DNA from: Dyadobacter fermentans DSM 18053
GTDB lineage: Bacteria > Bacteroidota > Bacteroidia > Cytophagales > Spirosomataceae
Length of the DNA: 64,000 nt
Reading direction: 5' to 3'
NCBI RefSeq assembly: GCF_000023125.1
Contig: NC_013037.1
Coordinates: 4,546,001-4,610,000 of the forward strand
Every line of letters starts with the position of its first letter. Positions within the stretch are counted from its first letter, which is position 1. The position numbers and the translations under genes are program-made. Of this stretch, positions 1-8,100 are shown in pieces. The notes under the pieces were generated by a model. It searched no databases. It was not told the origin of the DNA and saw nothing but the letters and a program-made list of their open reading frames with translations.

Positions 1-239
1 GCATTCATCCCTACCCGTTTGTGAAAATCGAGCAGATTGGAGAATTCTTCCTGCTGCTCCTCAGGTAAAAGATTTTTGCTGCTTGGCCAATCAATATTGT
101 CGACAGTGGCAATCCAGACCGCTCTGAACTCTCTTTTCGGGGGCAGGTCACTCTCCGTTTCAGCGCTCTGTGCCATGCAACTTTCCAGCAAAAACATGAT
201 AATAACGAAGGAAAGCGCAACAATTTTAATTTTTTTCAC
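1..239 (-). CDS. Family 10 glycosyl hydrolase-like lipoprotein (GHL10/DUF187), N-terminal part only
   Basis: The reading frame runs off the left edge, so only about 79 N-terminal residues are present. It begins with a GTG codon (237-239), giving VKKIKIVALSF, a hydrophobic stretch and a lipobox-like LLESC, so an exported lipoprotein is likely. After a short linker comes REFRAVWIATVDNIDWPS, the hallmark opening of the DUF187/GHL10 (YngK-like) glycosidase-like TIM barrel. No ATG lies just upstream in this frame, which is why GTG is chosen. Family knowledge suggests a surface or periplasmic glycan hydrolase; the substrate cannot be told from this fragment. Identification is confident from the motif, the exact role is not. 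Confidence 0.75.
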   Translation of the reverse strand, partial: MKKIKIVALSFVIIMFLLESCMAQSAETESDLPPKREFRAVWIATVDNIDWPSSKNLLPEEQQEEFSNLLDFHKRVGMN

Positions 240-567
240 TATCTGACCAATGCAAAATGTTAATCCAACCAAAGTAACGTAATTTGGAACAAAGTTAGCC
301 GACAACCGTCTTAATTTCGAGCAATAACGGTTTGATTTGGATCGGCATATGAAATTCAGCGCCTGGCCCTTTTTCTTGAGTTAATTATATTTTGGCGCTG
401 GAATGATGTTTTAAACCGGCTTTCGTGCAGTATTAACAAACATTCATGTGTTGTAATTGTGAATTATTTTTCTGCATATTTATTGTGTAATAGCAAGGAT
501 TTTTGTGACAGAACCGGAAGCAGGATCCCTTTAAAAATACCCTAGTAACGCTTAAACTGTACCCTGA
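240..567. other. Intergenic region between divergent genes
   Basis: These 328 bases separate the leftward glycosidase-like gene from the rightward glycogen synthase. I see one good -7 box on the minus strand (290-297, listed separately). There is no convincing TAnnTTTG box for the rightward gene and no RNA gene or repeat. Stop codons are frequent in all frames. Confidence 0.5.
290..297 (-). promoter_or_regulatory. Probable Bacteroidota -7 box for the glycosidase-like gene
   Basis: Read on the minus strand the bases are TAACTTTG, an exact match to the TAnnTTTG -7 consensus of Bacteroidota sigma-ABfrA. A TTG lies 24 bases upstream, somewhat farther than the usual 19-21. Transcription would start about 45 bases before the GTG start at 239. 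Confidence 0.4.
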
Positions 568-2382
568 TTGGAACCATTTGTCAAAACCACTAAGAAAAAC
601 GTCCTGTTCGAAGTTGCATGGGAGGTTTGTAATCAAGTTGGAGGGATATATACTGTCATAAGGACCAAAGTGCCTGCCATGGTGGAAAAGTGGGAGGAAA
701 ACTACTTTTTGCTGGGCCCTTATTTCGAAAAGAAAGCGTCTTCCGAATTTGAGCAGATTCACGACCTGGACGATTCTCCGGCCGGTCGGATCGTCAAGCG
801 AATGCGCGAAATGGGCTTTGCGGTGTACTACGGCTACTGGCTCGTGACCGGCAAACCGCGCGTCGTGCTGTTCGATATCGACAGCATTATGAGCCAGCTC
901 GATGTGATCAAATTCAACCTTTGGGAAAGAAACCGCATTCCGACAATCAACGTCGAACATCTTGTCAATCAGACGCTTTGTTTCGGAGAACTTGTACGTA
1001 TATTCCTGAAAGAATATGCGGATGAGAATGCGAAACGGGAAGAGATTTTTGCGCAGTTCCACGAATGGATGGCCAGCAGCGGCTTGCCCGAGCTGAAACG
1101 TGAAAATGTGAAAGTTGCCACGACGTTTACCACGCACGCTACCATGCTGGGCCGCTACCTGGCGCAGAATGTCTCAGGTTTTTATAACAAACTGCCGTTC
1201 TTCGACTGGGAACAGGAGGCCAAAAACTATGGCATCGTGGCCCAATGCTCGATCGAGCGCCAGGCCGCGCTGAGCGCACATGTACTCACCACGGTGAGCG
1301 ACGTGACTGCCCGCGAATGCGAGGTGTTCCTCGGCCGCATGCCCGACCTCGTCACGCCCAATGGCCTCAACGTGGTGCGTTTCCAGGCGGTCCACGAGTT
1401 CCAGAACCTGCATTTGAAGCACAAAGAGCGCATTCACGAGTTCGTAATGGGGCATTTCTTTCCCAGCTACTCTTTCGACCTCGACAAAACGCTGTACTTT
1501 TTCACCTCTGGCCGCTATGAGTATTCCAATAAAGGTTACGACCTCACGCTGGAAGCCCTGGCGCGCCTGAACTGGAAAATGGTACAGGCCAATATGGACA
1601 TGACGGTAGTGATGTTCATCGTCACCAAGCAGCCATACACGTCGGTGAACCCTGATGTGCTGCAATCCCGCGCGGTGCTAAATGAGTTGCAGGAAACGTG
1701 TACGGCCATTGAAAAGGAAGTGGGCGAAAAGCTCTTCCTCGCGACGGCATCCGGCACCGACCATAAAATGCCCGATCTAAACGAATTTGTCGACGAATAT
1801 TGGCGCCTGCGCCTCCGCCGGACGATCCAAAGCTGGAAAACCGACAAGTTGCCGGCATTCGTGACCCACGATTTGAAGCAGGAGGACGGCATTACCGATT
1901 TCTGCAAGCGCGCCAACCTCGTCAACAACGAGCGCGACCGCGTGAAGATCGTTTATCACCCGGATTTCATCGCATCTACGAACCCATTGTTCGGTCTGGA
2001 TTACGGTCAATTTGTACGCGGCTGCCATCTGGGCGTTTTCCCGAGCTACTACGAACCCTGGGGTTACACGCCGTTGGAATGCGTCGTCCGCGGCGTGCCA
2101 ACGGTCACCAGCGACCTCTCCGGCTTCGGCGATTACATCATGCAAATCATGCGTGACTACGAAAACCGGGGCATTTACGTGATCAACCGCAAATCCCAGA
2201 ATTTCTCGCAAGCCGCTGACCAGCTCGCCGACATCCTCTTCAAATTCGTCCGCATGCAACGCCGCGACCGCATCATGCAGCGCAACCGCGTCGAGAATAT
2301 CTCGGATGTTTTCGACTGGATGAATTTGCGGTCTTACTACGATACGGCGCACGATTTGGCTGCGAAGCGGAGGAAACCTTGA
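568..2382 (+). CDS. Glycogen synthase, eukaryote-type GT3 family
   Basis: This 604-residue protein should transfer glucose from a nucleotide sugar to the non-reducing end of glycogen in the cytoplasm. It resembles animal and fungal glycogen synthase (GT3, PF05693) rather than bacterial GlgA (GT5). The nucleotide-binding opening GGIYTVIRTK is at residues 25-34. VTPNGLNV and LDKTLYFFTSGRYE follow mid-protein, and YYEPWGYTPLECVVRG, with the conserved glutamate of the donor site, is near residues 492-507. It lacks the long phosphorylated tails of the animal enzymes. The start is TTG at 568: an in-frame TGA (565-567) lies directly before it and the conserved core begins by residue 11, so no other start fits. 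Rare start codon use may lower translation. It stands alone, with no branching enzyme or phosphorylase nearby. Confidence 0.9.
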   Translation: MEPFVKTTKKNVLFEVAWEVCNQVGGIYTVIRTKVPAMVEKWEENYFLLGPYFEKKASSEFEQIHDLDDSPAGRIVKRMREMGFAVYYGYWLVTGKPRVVLFDIDSIMSQLDVIKFNLWERNRIPTINVEHLVNQTLCFGELVRIFLKEYADENAKREEIFAQFHEWMASSGLPELKRENVKVATTFTTHATMLGRYLAQNVSGFYNKLPFFDWEQEAKNYGIVAQCSIERQAALSAHVLTTVSDVTARECEVFLGRMPDLVTPNGLNVVRFQAVHEFQNLHLKHKERIHEFVMGHFFPSYSFDLDKTLYFFTSGRYEYSNKGYDLTLEALARLNWKMVQANMDMTVVMFIVTKQPYTSVNPDVLQSRAVLNELQETCTAIEKEVGEKLFLATASGTDHKMPDLNEFVDEYWRLRLRRTIQSWKTDKLPAFVTHDLKQEDGITDFCKRANLVNNERDRVKIVYHPDFIASTNPLFGLDYGQFVRGCHLGVFPSYYEPWGYTPLECVVRGVPTVTSDLSGFGDYIMQIMRDYENRGIYVINRKSQNFSQAADQLADILFKFVRMQRRDRIMQRNRVENISDVFDWMNLRSYYDTAHDLAAKRRKP

Positions 2383-2405
2383 TAAAAACTTGGGGGCCTT
2401 TATAA

Positions 2406-2449
2406 AAGCGAAAAGCCTGGTAAATGTGAATTCACCAAGCTTTTCGCTT
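2406..2449. terminator. Bidirectional terminator hairpin
   Basis: A 16-base stem (2406-2421 with 2434-2449, one wobble pair) closes a 12-base loop between the convergent glycogen synthase gene and the broken PIN gene. A-rich and T-rich flanks on the two sides let it work in both directions. Confidence 0.75.
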
Positions 2450-2454
2450 AAAAT

Positions 2455-2876
2455 TTACGCTTCCAGGATGGAAACTATATCATTATAAATCTTGAAGTTC
2501 CGATCTGCGGAAACGATAGACATTCTTTCCGAAAATGCAGTTGCCAGAATAAGTCTATCGAACGGATCGCGGTGTGCTTCATCCAAAGGAATGGCTTGTA
2601 GGCATCAATATGTGCTGCTGAAATTGGTATTAACCCAAAACCATCTGCAAGAATCACTTTCTCTAATTCATTAATCGAAATCGGCAGTTCAGGGAGCTTG
2701 CCGATCTTTTGCTTGATAGCGATTTCCAGAAGGCTTACATGGGAAATAAATATTGCGTCCGTTGAGAGCAGGTTTAGTGTACTTGTCGATAATCTTGAAG
2801 GCGAAGTGAGTGCCCAGATGAGCACCTGAGTACAATTTAAACAACTAAAAGTATCCGCTGACCTCTTGATTTTCAT
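2455..2876 (-). pseudogene. PIN-domain toxin (VapC-like), frameshifted and active-site mutated
   Basis: The first frame gives a PIN-like N-terminal half: VLIWALTSP, then SHVSLLEIAIKQKIGKL and AHIDAYK. Directly after AHIDAYK the reading continues sensibly only in another frame (from 2592), as IPLDEAHRDPFDRLILATAF and then SADRNFKIYNDIV, ending at TAA 2455-2457. A single lost base near 2593-2594 would explain this. The expected first catalytic aspartate (LLDTH in the family) reads LNCTQ here, so the nuclease site also looks damaged. No antitoxin gene is recognisable upstream. I read it as a dead VapC; a sequencing error could explain the frameshift but not the missing aspartate. Confidence 0.75.
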
Positions 2877-2932
2877 CAGACAGCCATTTATAGGACTATG
2901 TATCTGAACCGTTTATCATAACACGAATCATT

Positions 2933-4099
2933 TCATTTCACCAGCCTCTCCAAATGCCCTGCTAGCGTCCCGATGCTACATACCACCACGTTTTCCCGCA
3001 TGTTGTAATCCTCGGCAGAGGGCGTCACTACTAGCAATGGCGGATTGCCGAGGTCTTCCTGGGCTAATGTATTCCCTCTGCTCAGTACCGGGCTATTGGT
3101 ATATTTGATTTCAATTGCAACCTTTACATTGTTCCCTTTCACTAGCACCAAGTCCAGCTCTGCGCCGTCCTGCGTGCGGTAGAAATAGGGCTGAATATTG
3201 TAAGGCAGGCCAGCGATCACTTGCTGGATAACATAACCCTCCCATGAGTTGCCAAGCAGAATATTCCCGGCCAGTTCTTCGGAATCCGTAATTCCGGCCA
3301 GTGAATGGAGCATTCCGCTATCACGAATGTAGAGTTTCGGAGTTTTGACCAACCTCTTGCTGATGTTCACAAACCATGGTTGGAGCCTTCGGATCAGGAA
3401 CGCGTTTTCCAGGTAACCCAGGTAGTTTTGAACCGTTGGAACACTGATTTTAAGCGAATTGGCCAGTTGCGATACATTCAGCAGGCTTCCATGCACACTT
3501 ACGAGCATGTTCATAAGCAGCCGCATGTCGCGTGGATTGGCAGGAATGCCCAGCAATGGCAGATCCCTTTCGAGATAAGTACTGATAAAATCCCCCATTT
3601 TCCGGAAAGCAGAATTGTCGGACGTTGCTTGCAGAACATCCGGGAAGCCGCCACGTAGCCAATGTTGACGGTACACAATCTGATTTTTCACTTCTTCGAG
3701 CGTTAACGGGTGCAGTTCCAGGTAAGATATACGCCCTGCCAACGTCTCCGAGCTATTTTTGAGCAGATCCGGCGAGGCCGAACCAAGCAATACAAATCGA
3801 CCGGGAATTCGTTTTTTATCAATTAAGGATCTTAGAAGAGGGAAAAGCGAGGGCATGCGCTGGATTTCGTCGATGATGATGGTAGAATCCTTTCTTTCTC
3901 CAAGATACAATTCAGCATCGCGGAGTCTGTTGAGGTCCGTGTCCGATTCAAGGTCGAGGTAAATGCTTGGGTTCGGAAACTGGGCGGTCAATTGCTTGAC
4001 GAGCGTTGTTTTCCCTACCTGCCTTGGCCCCAGTAATGCTACTGCCGGCGTATCGCTTACCAGCTCTGTGAGCTCCTTTTCAATCGTTCGCGAAAACAT
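2933..4099 (-). CDS. AAA-family ATPase with DUF4143 domain
   Basis: The 388-residue protein has an AAA_14 ATPase domain followed by a C-terminal DUF4143 domain. The Walker A motif GPRQVGKTT is at residues 24-32 and Walker B IIIDEIQ near residue 75. Near the C-terminus GAELDLVL and VAIEIKYTNSP form the E-D-ExK pattern of PD-(D/E)XK nuclease-like folds typical of DUF4143. The family is widespread and patchily distributed, often in variable regions; its cellular role is not established. It is transcribed toward the broken PIN gene with a 56-base gap, which may only reflect a shared variable spot. The ATG start is followed by the usual MFxR opening, and length is normal for the family. Confidence 0.85.
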   Translation of the reverse strand: MFSRTIEKELTELVSDTPAVALLGPRQVGKTTLVKQLTAQFPNPSIYLDLESDTDLNRLRDAELYLGERKDSTIIIDEIQRMPSLFPLLRSLIDKKRIPGRFVLLGSASPDLLKNSSETLAGRISYLELHPLTLEEVKNQIVYRQHWLRGGFPDVLQATSDNSAFRKMGDFISTYLERDLPLLGIPANPRDMRLLMNMLVSVHGSLLNVSQLANSLKISVPTVQNYLGYLENAFLIRRLQPWFVNISKRLVKTPKLYIRDSGMLHSLAGITDSEELAGNILLGNSWEGYVIQQVIAGLPYNIQPYFYRTQDGAELDLVLVKGNNVKVAIEIKYTNSPVLSRGNTLAQEDLGNPPLLVVTPSAEDYNMRENVVVCSIGTLAGHLERLVK

Positions 4100-4139
4100 A
4101 ATTAGAGATTAAGCCCGTTATTTTAAAGTACGATTTAAA

Positions 4140-4158
4140 AATACCGGTATTAATTTTG
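4140..4158 (+). promoter_or_regulatory. Possible prmA promoter with an adjoining palindrome
   Basis: TAATTTTG at 4151-4158 fits the TAnnTTTG -7 box. It is directly preceded by the 12-base perfect palindrome AATACCGGTATT (4140-4151). No clear TTG is found at the -33 distance, so this is tentative. Confidence 0.35.
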
Positions 4159-4268
4159 AAATCCTAATGGGTAAATGGGTGCTTAAAACAATCCTTGCAA
4201 CCCATCCGCTTGCATTCCTGAAAATTTTCAACACCTTCACCACACGATTTTTACCAATAACTATTACA

Positions 4269-5105
4269 ATGAATTACATCGAACTGGATTTGAAAGTGGA
4301 CCCCGAGTTTTCGGAGATATTGATGGCGGAGCTGGGCGAGGCGGGGTTTGAGTCGTTTGTAGAGACGGACGAGGGATTGCTCGCCTACATTCAGGAGGGC
4401 GATTTTGATGAACAGGCTATCCATGATTTAACGGCCAAATACCTGGATTTAACGACAATAGCCGCAACATGGAAATCGTTAGAGAGAAGAAACTGGAACG
4501 AGGAGTGGGAAAAAAGCTACGAGCCGATCGAGGTGGGTGACCAGGTGCGCGTGCGGGCAACGTTTCATGAGCCCGATCCCTCTTTTAAATACGATTTGCT
4601 GATCCAGCCCAAAATGTCGTTCGGCACAGGGCATCACGAAACGACCTGGCTGGTCATGAACGAGCAACTCAGCCTGCCGCACGAACGTCTTTCGATCATG
4701 GATGTAGGCTGCGGGACGGGAATTCTGGCGATTTTGGCACATAAACTGGGCGCTTCGCATCTGCTGGGCTTCGATATCGACGAATGGGCCGTGGAAAATA
4801 CCCGGGAAAACTTTGCGATGAATGCGCTTCCCGACGATTCCGAGGTGTTTCAGGGCACAATCCAGGACGTTCCGCAGGAGAAGGTGTTTGGCGGAGTGCT
4901 GGCCAATATCAACCGGAACATCCTGCTGGCGGAAATCCCGGCGTACGTGCAGCACCTCGCACCCGGCGGCTGGCTCGTTACCAGCGGTTTTTACGAAACC
5001 GATCAGGCCGATATTGAAAAATGCGCCGCCGAAAACGGCTTGAAAAAGCTCAGATCGAATACCCGCAACCAATGGGCAACCGTTGTTTTTGAAAAGATCA
5101 AATAG
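4269..5105 (+). CDS. prmA: Ribosomal protein L11 methyltransferase PrmA
   Basis: PrmA trimethylates lysines and the N-terminus of ribosomal protein L11 using S-adenosylmethionine. The 278 residues match the family length. The N-terminal substrate-recognition half contains ERRNWNEEWEKSYEPIEVG. The methyltransferase core has FGTGHHETT near residues 119-127, the SAM-binding loop DVGCGTGILAILA near 142-154, and the NIN motif (GVLANINRN) near 210. The frame is open farther upstream (ATG at 4167), but that extension is not family-like and MNYIELDL at 4269 is the usual Bacteroidota start. It lies 37 bases before a large exported-protein gene in the same direction, possibly co-transcribed. Confidence 0.95.
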   Translation: MNYIELDLKVDPEFSEILMAELGEAGFESFVETDEGLLAYIQEGDFDEQAIHDLTAKYLDLTTIAATWKSLERRNWNEEWEKSYEPIEVGDQVRVRATFHEPDPSFKYDLLIQPKMSFGTGHHETTWLVMNEQLSLPHERLSIMDVGCGTGILAILAHKLGASHLLGFDIDEWAVENTRENFAMNALPDDSEVFQGTIQDVPQEKVFGGVLANINRNILLAEIPAYVQHLAPGGWLVTSGFYETDQADIEKCAAENGLKKLRSNTRNQWATVVFEKIK

Positions 5106-5142
5106 AAAAATAGCTATTGCTGAAAGCTAACAGCTACAAACC

Positions 5143-8100
5143 ATGAAGATACTTCGCCTTGCATTACTGCTCTACCTGCTGACTTTTATCGGGAAAAATG
5201 CAACCGCCCAGGGCATTAAACTCGCCGACGACCCCGCGCAGTTTATCACCCAGCTCCGCAAAATGATGGACGGTAGCCGAAATCCGCAGTTTATCCGCCC
5301 GGCCGTCCAGCTCGACAGTATCTGGATGTCGGGGTTCAATGCGCAGCAGCAGGCGAAATTCATCGGGATTGTTAAAACGCAGGTTGCAAAAGGGCAAAAA
5401 GGAGGCGCATTGATGGCCTTGCTGATCCGCAACACACAGGCTCTCGCCAAAAAGTCGCCCGAAAAACTCGACGGCTTCCTGGATGCGGTCCAAAACGCCG
5501 GCGAAAAGTACGACGCCAAGACGTTCCAGAAGATGCTGCAAGTGAATTTGCCCATCACGGAAAGCAACAAGCTCTACGGAAGCAATTACAACACCCTTTA
5601 TCTGCTCAGCGGCGATTTCAAATACCGCTTCGACGACAAGGCCGACTCCACCGTGACAAAGGAAACGGAGGCCGCCAACGACGGCTGGAACACGCCGGTG
5701 GATTCGAATTACGTGATCGCGCCTGCGAAGTCGGCGCCGCTGCCGGTGATTGCCGGACCGTTGCTGGACCTCGAAAATGCCACATTTGCGATGGTAGCAG
5801 GCGGTGATTCCGTCGTTTTCGGTCCTGCGAGCGGCAGTGTTTCGCTCCGGGATGGGGTATTTGTAGGCAAAACCGGCAAGTTTACCTGGCAAACGGCCGG
5901 GGATTCCACTATTTACGCGGATCTGGACGCCTATACTTTCAATATCAATCAGCCCAGGCTTCTGGCGGAAAACACCACGCTACATTCCGATAATTACCTG
6001 GCCGCGCCGATCAAAGGAACATTGGAATACCGCGGTATCAAACGCATTAAGGGCCAGCCGGCACAATATCCGCGCTTCGTTTCGAATGATATTGATGCCA
6101 AATTGAAAGATACGCGCAAGAACATCGACTACCAGGGCGGCTATTCGCTCATCGGCCTCGACCGGTACAGCTCGGCGCTCAATGATAAATATTCGACGAT
6201 CAAGGTCCGGTATCAGGAAAAACCCGCATTTACCGTACGCAGCAAGCGTTTTGCGTTGAAAGACTCTGTTTTTACAGCCAATTTCGCATTGTATTCAATG
6301 CCTTTGGGGGCCGATTCGCTGGTGCATCCGGGAGTTACATTTAAATACAATGACGACGAAGGCCTTGTGATGCTGGGCAGGATGGACAAAACCGACTATG
6401 GCCCGCTGCCTTACAAGGATTCTTACCACAAAATGAACATCTGGTCGCAAGCCATGCGCTGGCGCTTCCCGACCGATAAAGTGGAATTTTTGCGCATTAA
6501 CGGGAAAACCGAAGTGCCCGTGCGCCTCGAATCGGTGGATTATTTCAAAAAGGAGCGTTTCAGGGAGATTGCCAAGGAATATGGCTTTCAGCCGCTGATT
6601 ATGGCTGCCAGTTATGCCCAAACCACCAAGAAAACCTCGTTCCTGCCGGAGGAGCTTGCCAAAAAGTTTAATCAAAAGCCTGTTATCATCCGCAATGCGC
6701 TGCAACGGCTCGCGCTCGACGACTATTTCGTGTACAATAAAGAAACGGATGAATATGCATTGAGCAAAAAAGGCGTGATGTACGTGCTGGCGAACATGGA
6801 TAAGGCCGACTATGACAATTTCCAGGTCAGCGGGCAGTTTGCAGCCAACGACGAAGTAGCCAATGCGACCATTTACCTGCCCGACACGATGCTGACCGTG
6901 CTGGGCGTTTCCCGGTTTATCGTCAGCGATTCCCTGAAAATTTACGCCGTGCCTTCCGACAAGAAGCTCATCATCGGCAAAAACCGCAATTTCACGCTCA
7001 ACGGGCAAATGGTGGCGTCGAACTACCAGTTCCGCGGGCAGAATATCAAGTTTGATTACAACCAGTTTTTCGTAAACGTCGCACCATCTGACTCCATTAC
7101 TTTCACGCCCCGCGACAAATTTGCCAAAGGCCAGAAAGGTGAAGTAGGCGGGCACGTGAAATACGAAAAGGGAGGTACGTTTTACCTCAGCGACCCTAAA
7201 AACAAGTCGGGTATCCAGAAAGGCATTAAAAAATCCCCCCGGCTCGTCGTCCCGGACGGCATGATCGTCTATTTCGACCAGCCCGAACGCGGGACGGTGC
7301 TTTACCCGCGGGAAGTGTTTTTCAAGATTCCCAAAATCGATATGGACGGCCTCGACCAGCGTGATGTGATTTTCGAGGGTACATTTAATTCCAACGGCAT
7401 CATCCCGCCAATTCAGACGATTTTGAAAAGCATGCCCGATAACTCGCTCGGTTTCGACTACAAGCCACCGGTTACCGACATGAAACTGTACGAAGGCAAA
7501 GCATTGGCGAAATTTACCGACACGCTCACAATGGACAACAGCGGTTTGCATTCCAAAGCCATCTTAAAATACCTCTCAGCCACAATGCCCGCTAAAAATG
7601 TGCTGCTAACCGCTGACTCATTAATGGCAACCGGAGAAACAGCGAGCATTAAGGAAGCGACCATCGGCAAAGGCTACTTCCCGGCGGTGGCTTTGAAAGA
7701 CTATGCATTGAAATGGTATCCCAATTCCGACAGCATGCTGATCAACACCACCGGTAAATCATTCGCATTCCACCAGGGCACTACAAACCTCGAAGGGGGC
7801 CTGCTCCTGCGCTCGACGGGATTGTACGGAAACGGCAAGCTGAAACGTGCTGATTCTGAGCTCACTTCACCGGAAATCAAATTCAATAAGGATGGATTTT
7901 TGGCTAATAAGTCGGAATTCGCCATTAATAGCGGCGATGCGAAGTCTACCAAGAAGCTGCTGACCGGCAACAATGTCAATATCGATTTCAACTTCAAAAC
8001 CGGCATTGCCAATTTCGTGACCGACGAATCGGGCTTTGGGAGTGATTCTTCGGGTATGCAAATCCCGACAGCCTCCTACCAGACGCTCATCGGAAGCGCC

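Noticed and set aside
433..1137. 234-residue minus-strand frame over the glycogen synthase start
   Set aside because: Antisense to a clear conserved gene and without family features.
6295..7551. 418-residue open frame on the minus strand
   Set aside because: It lies wholly inside the large exported-protein gene, has no recognisable domain, and its length follows from the codon bias of the sense gene.
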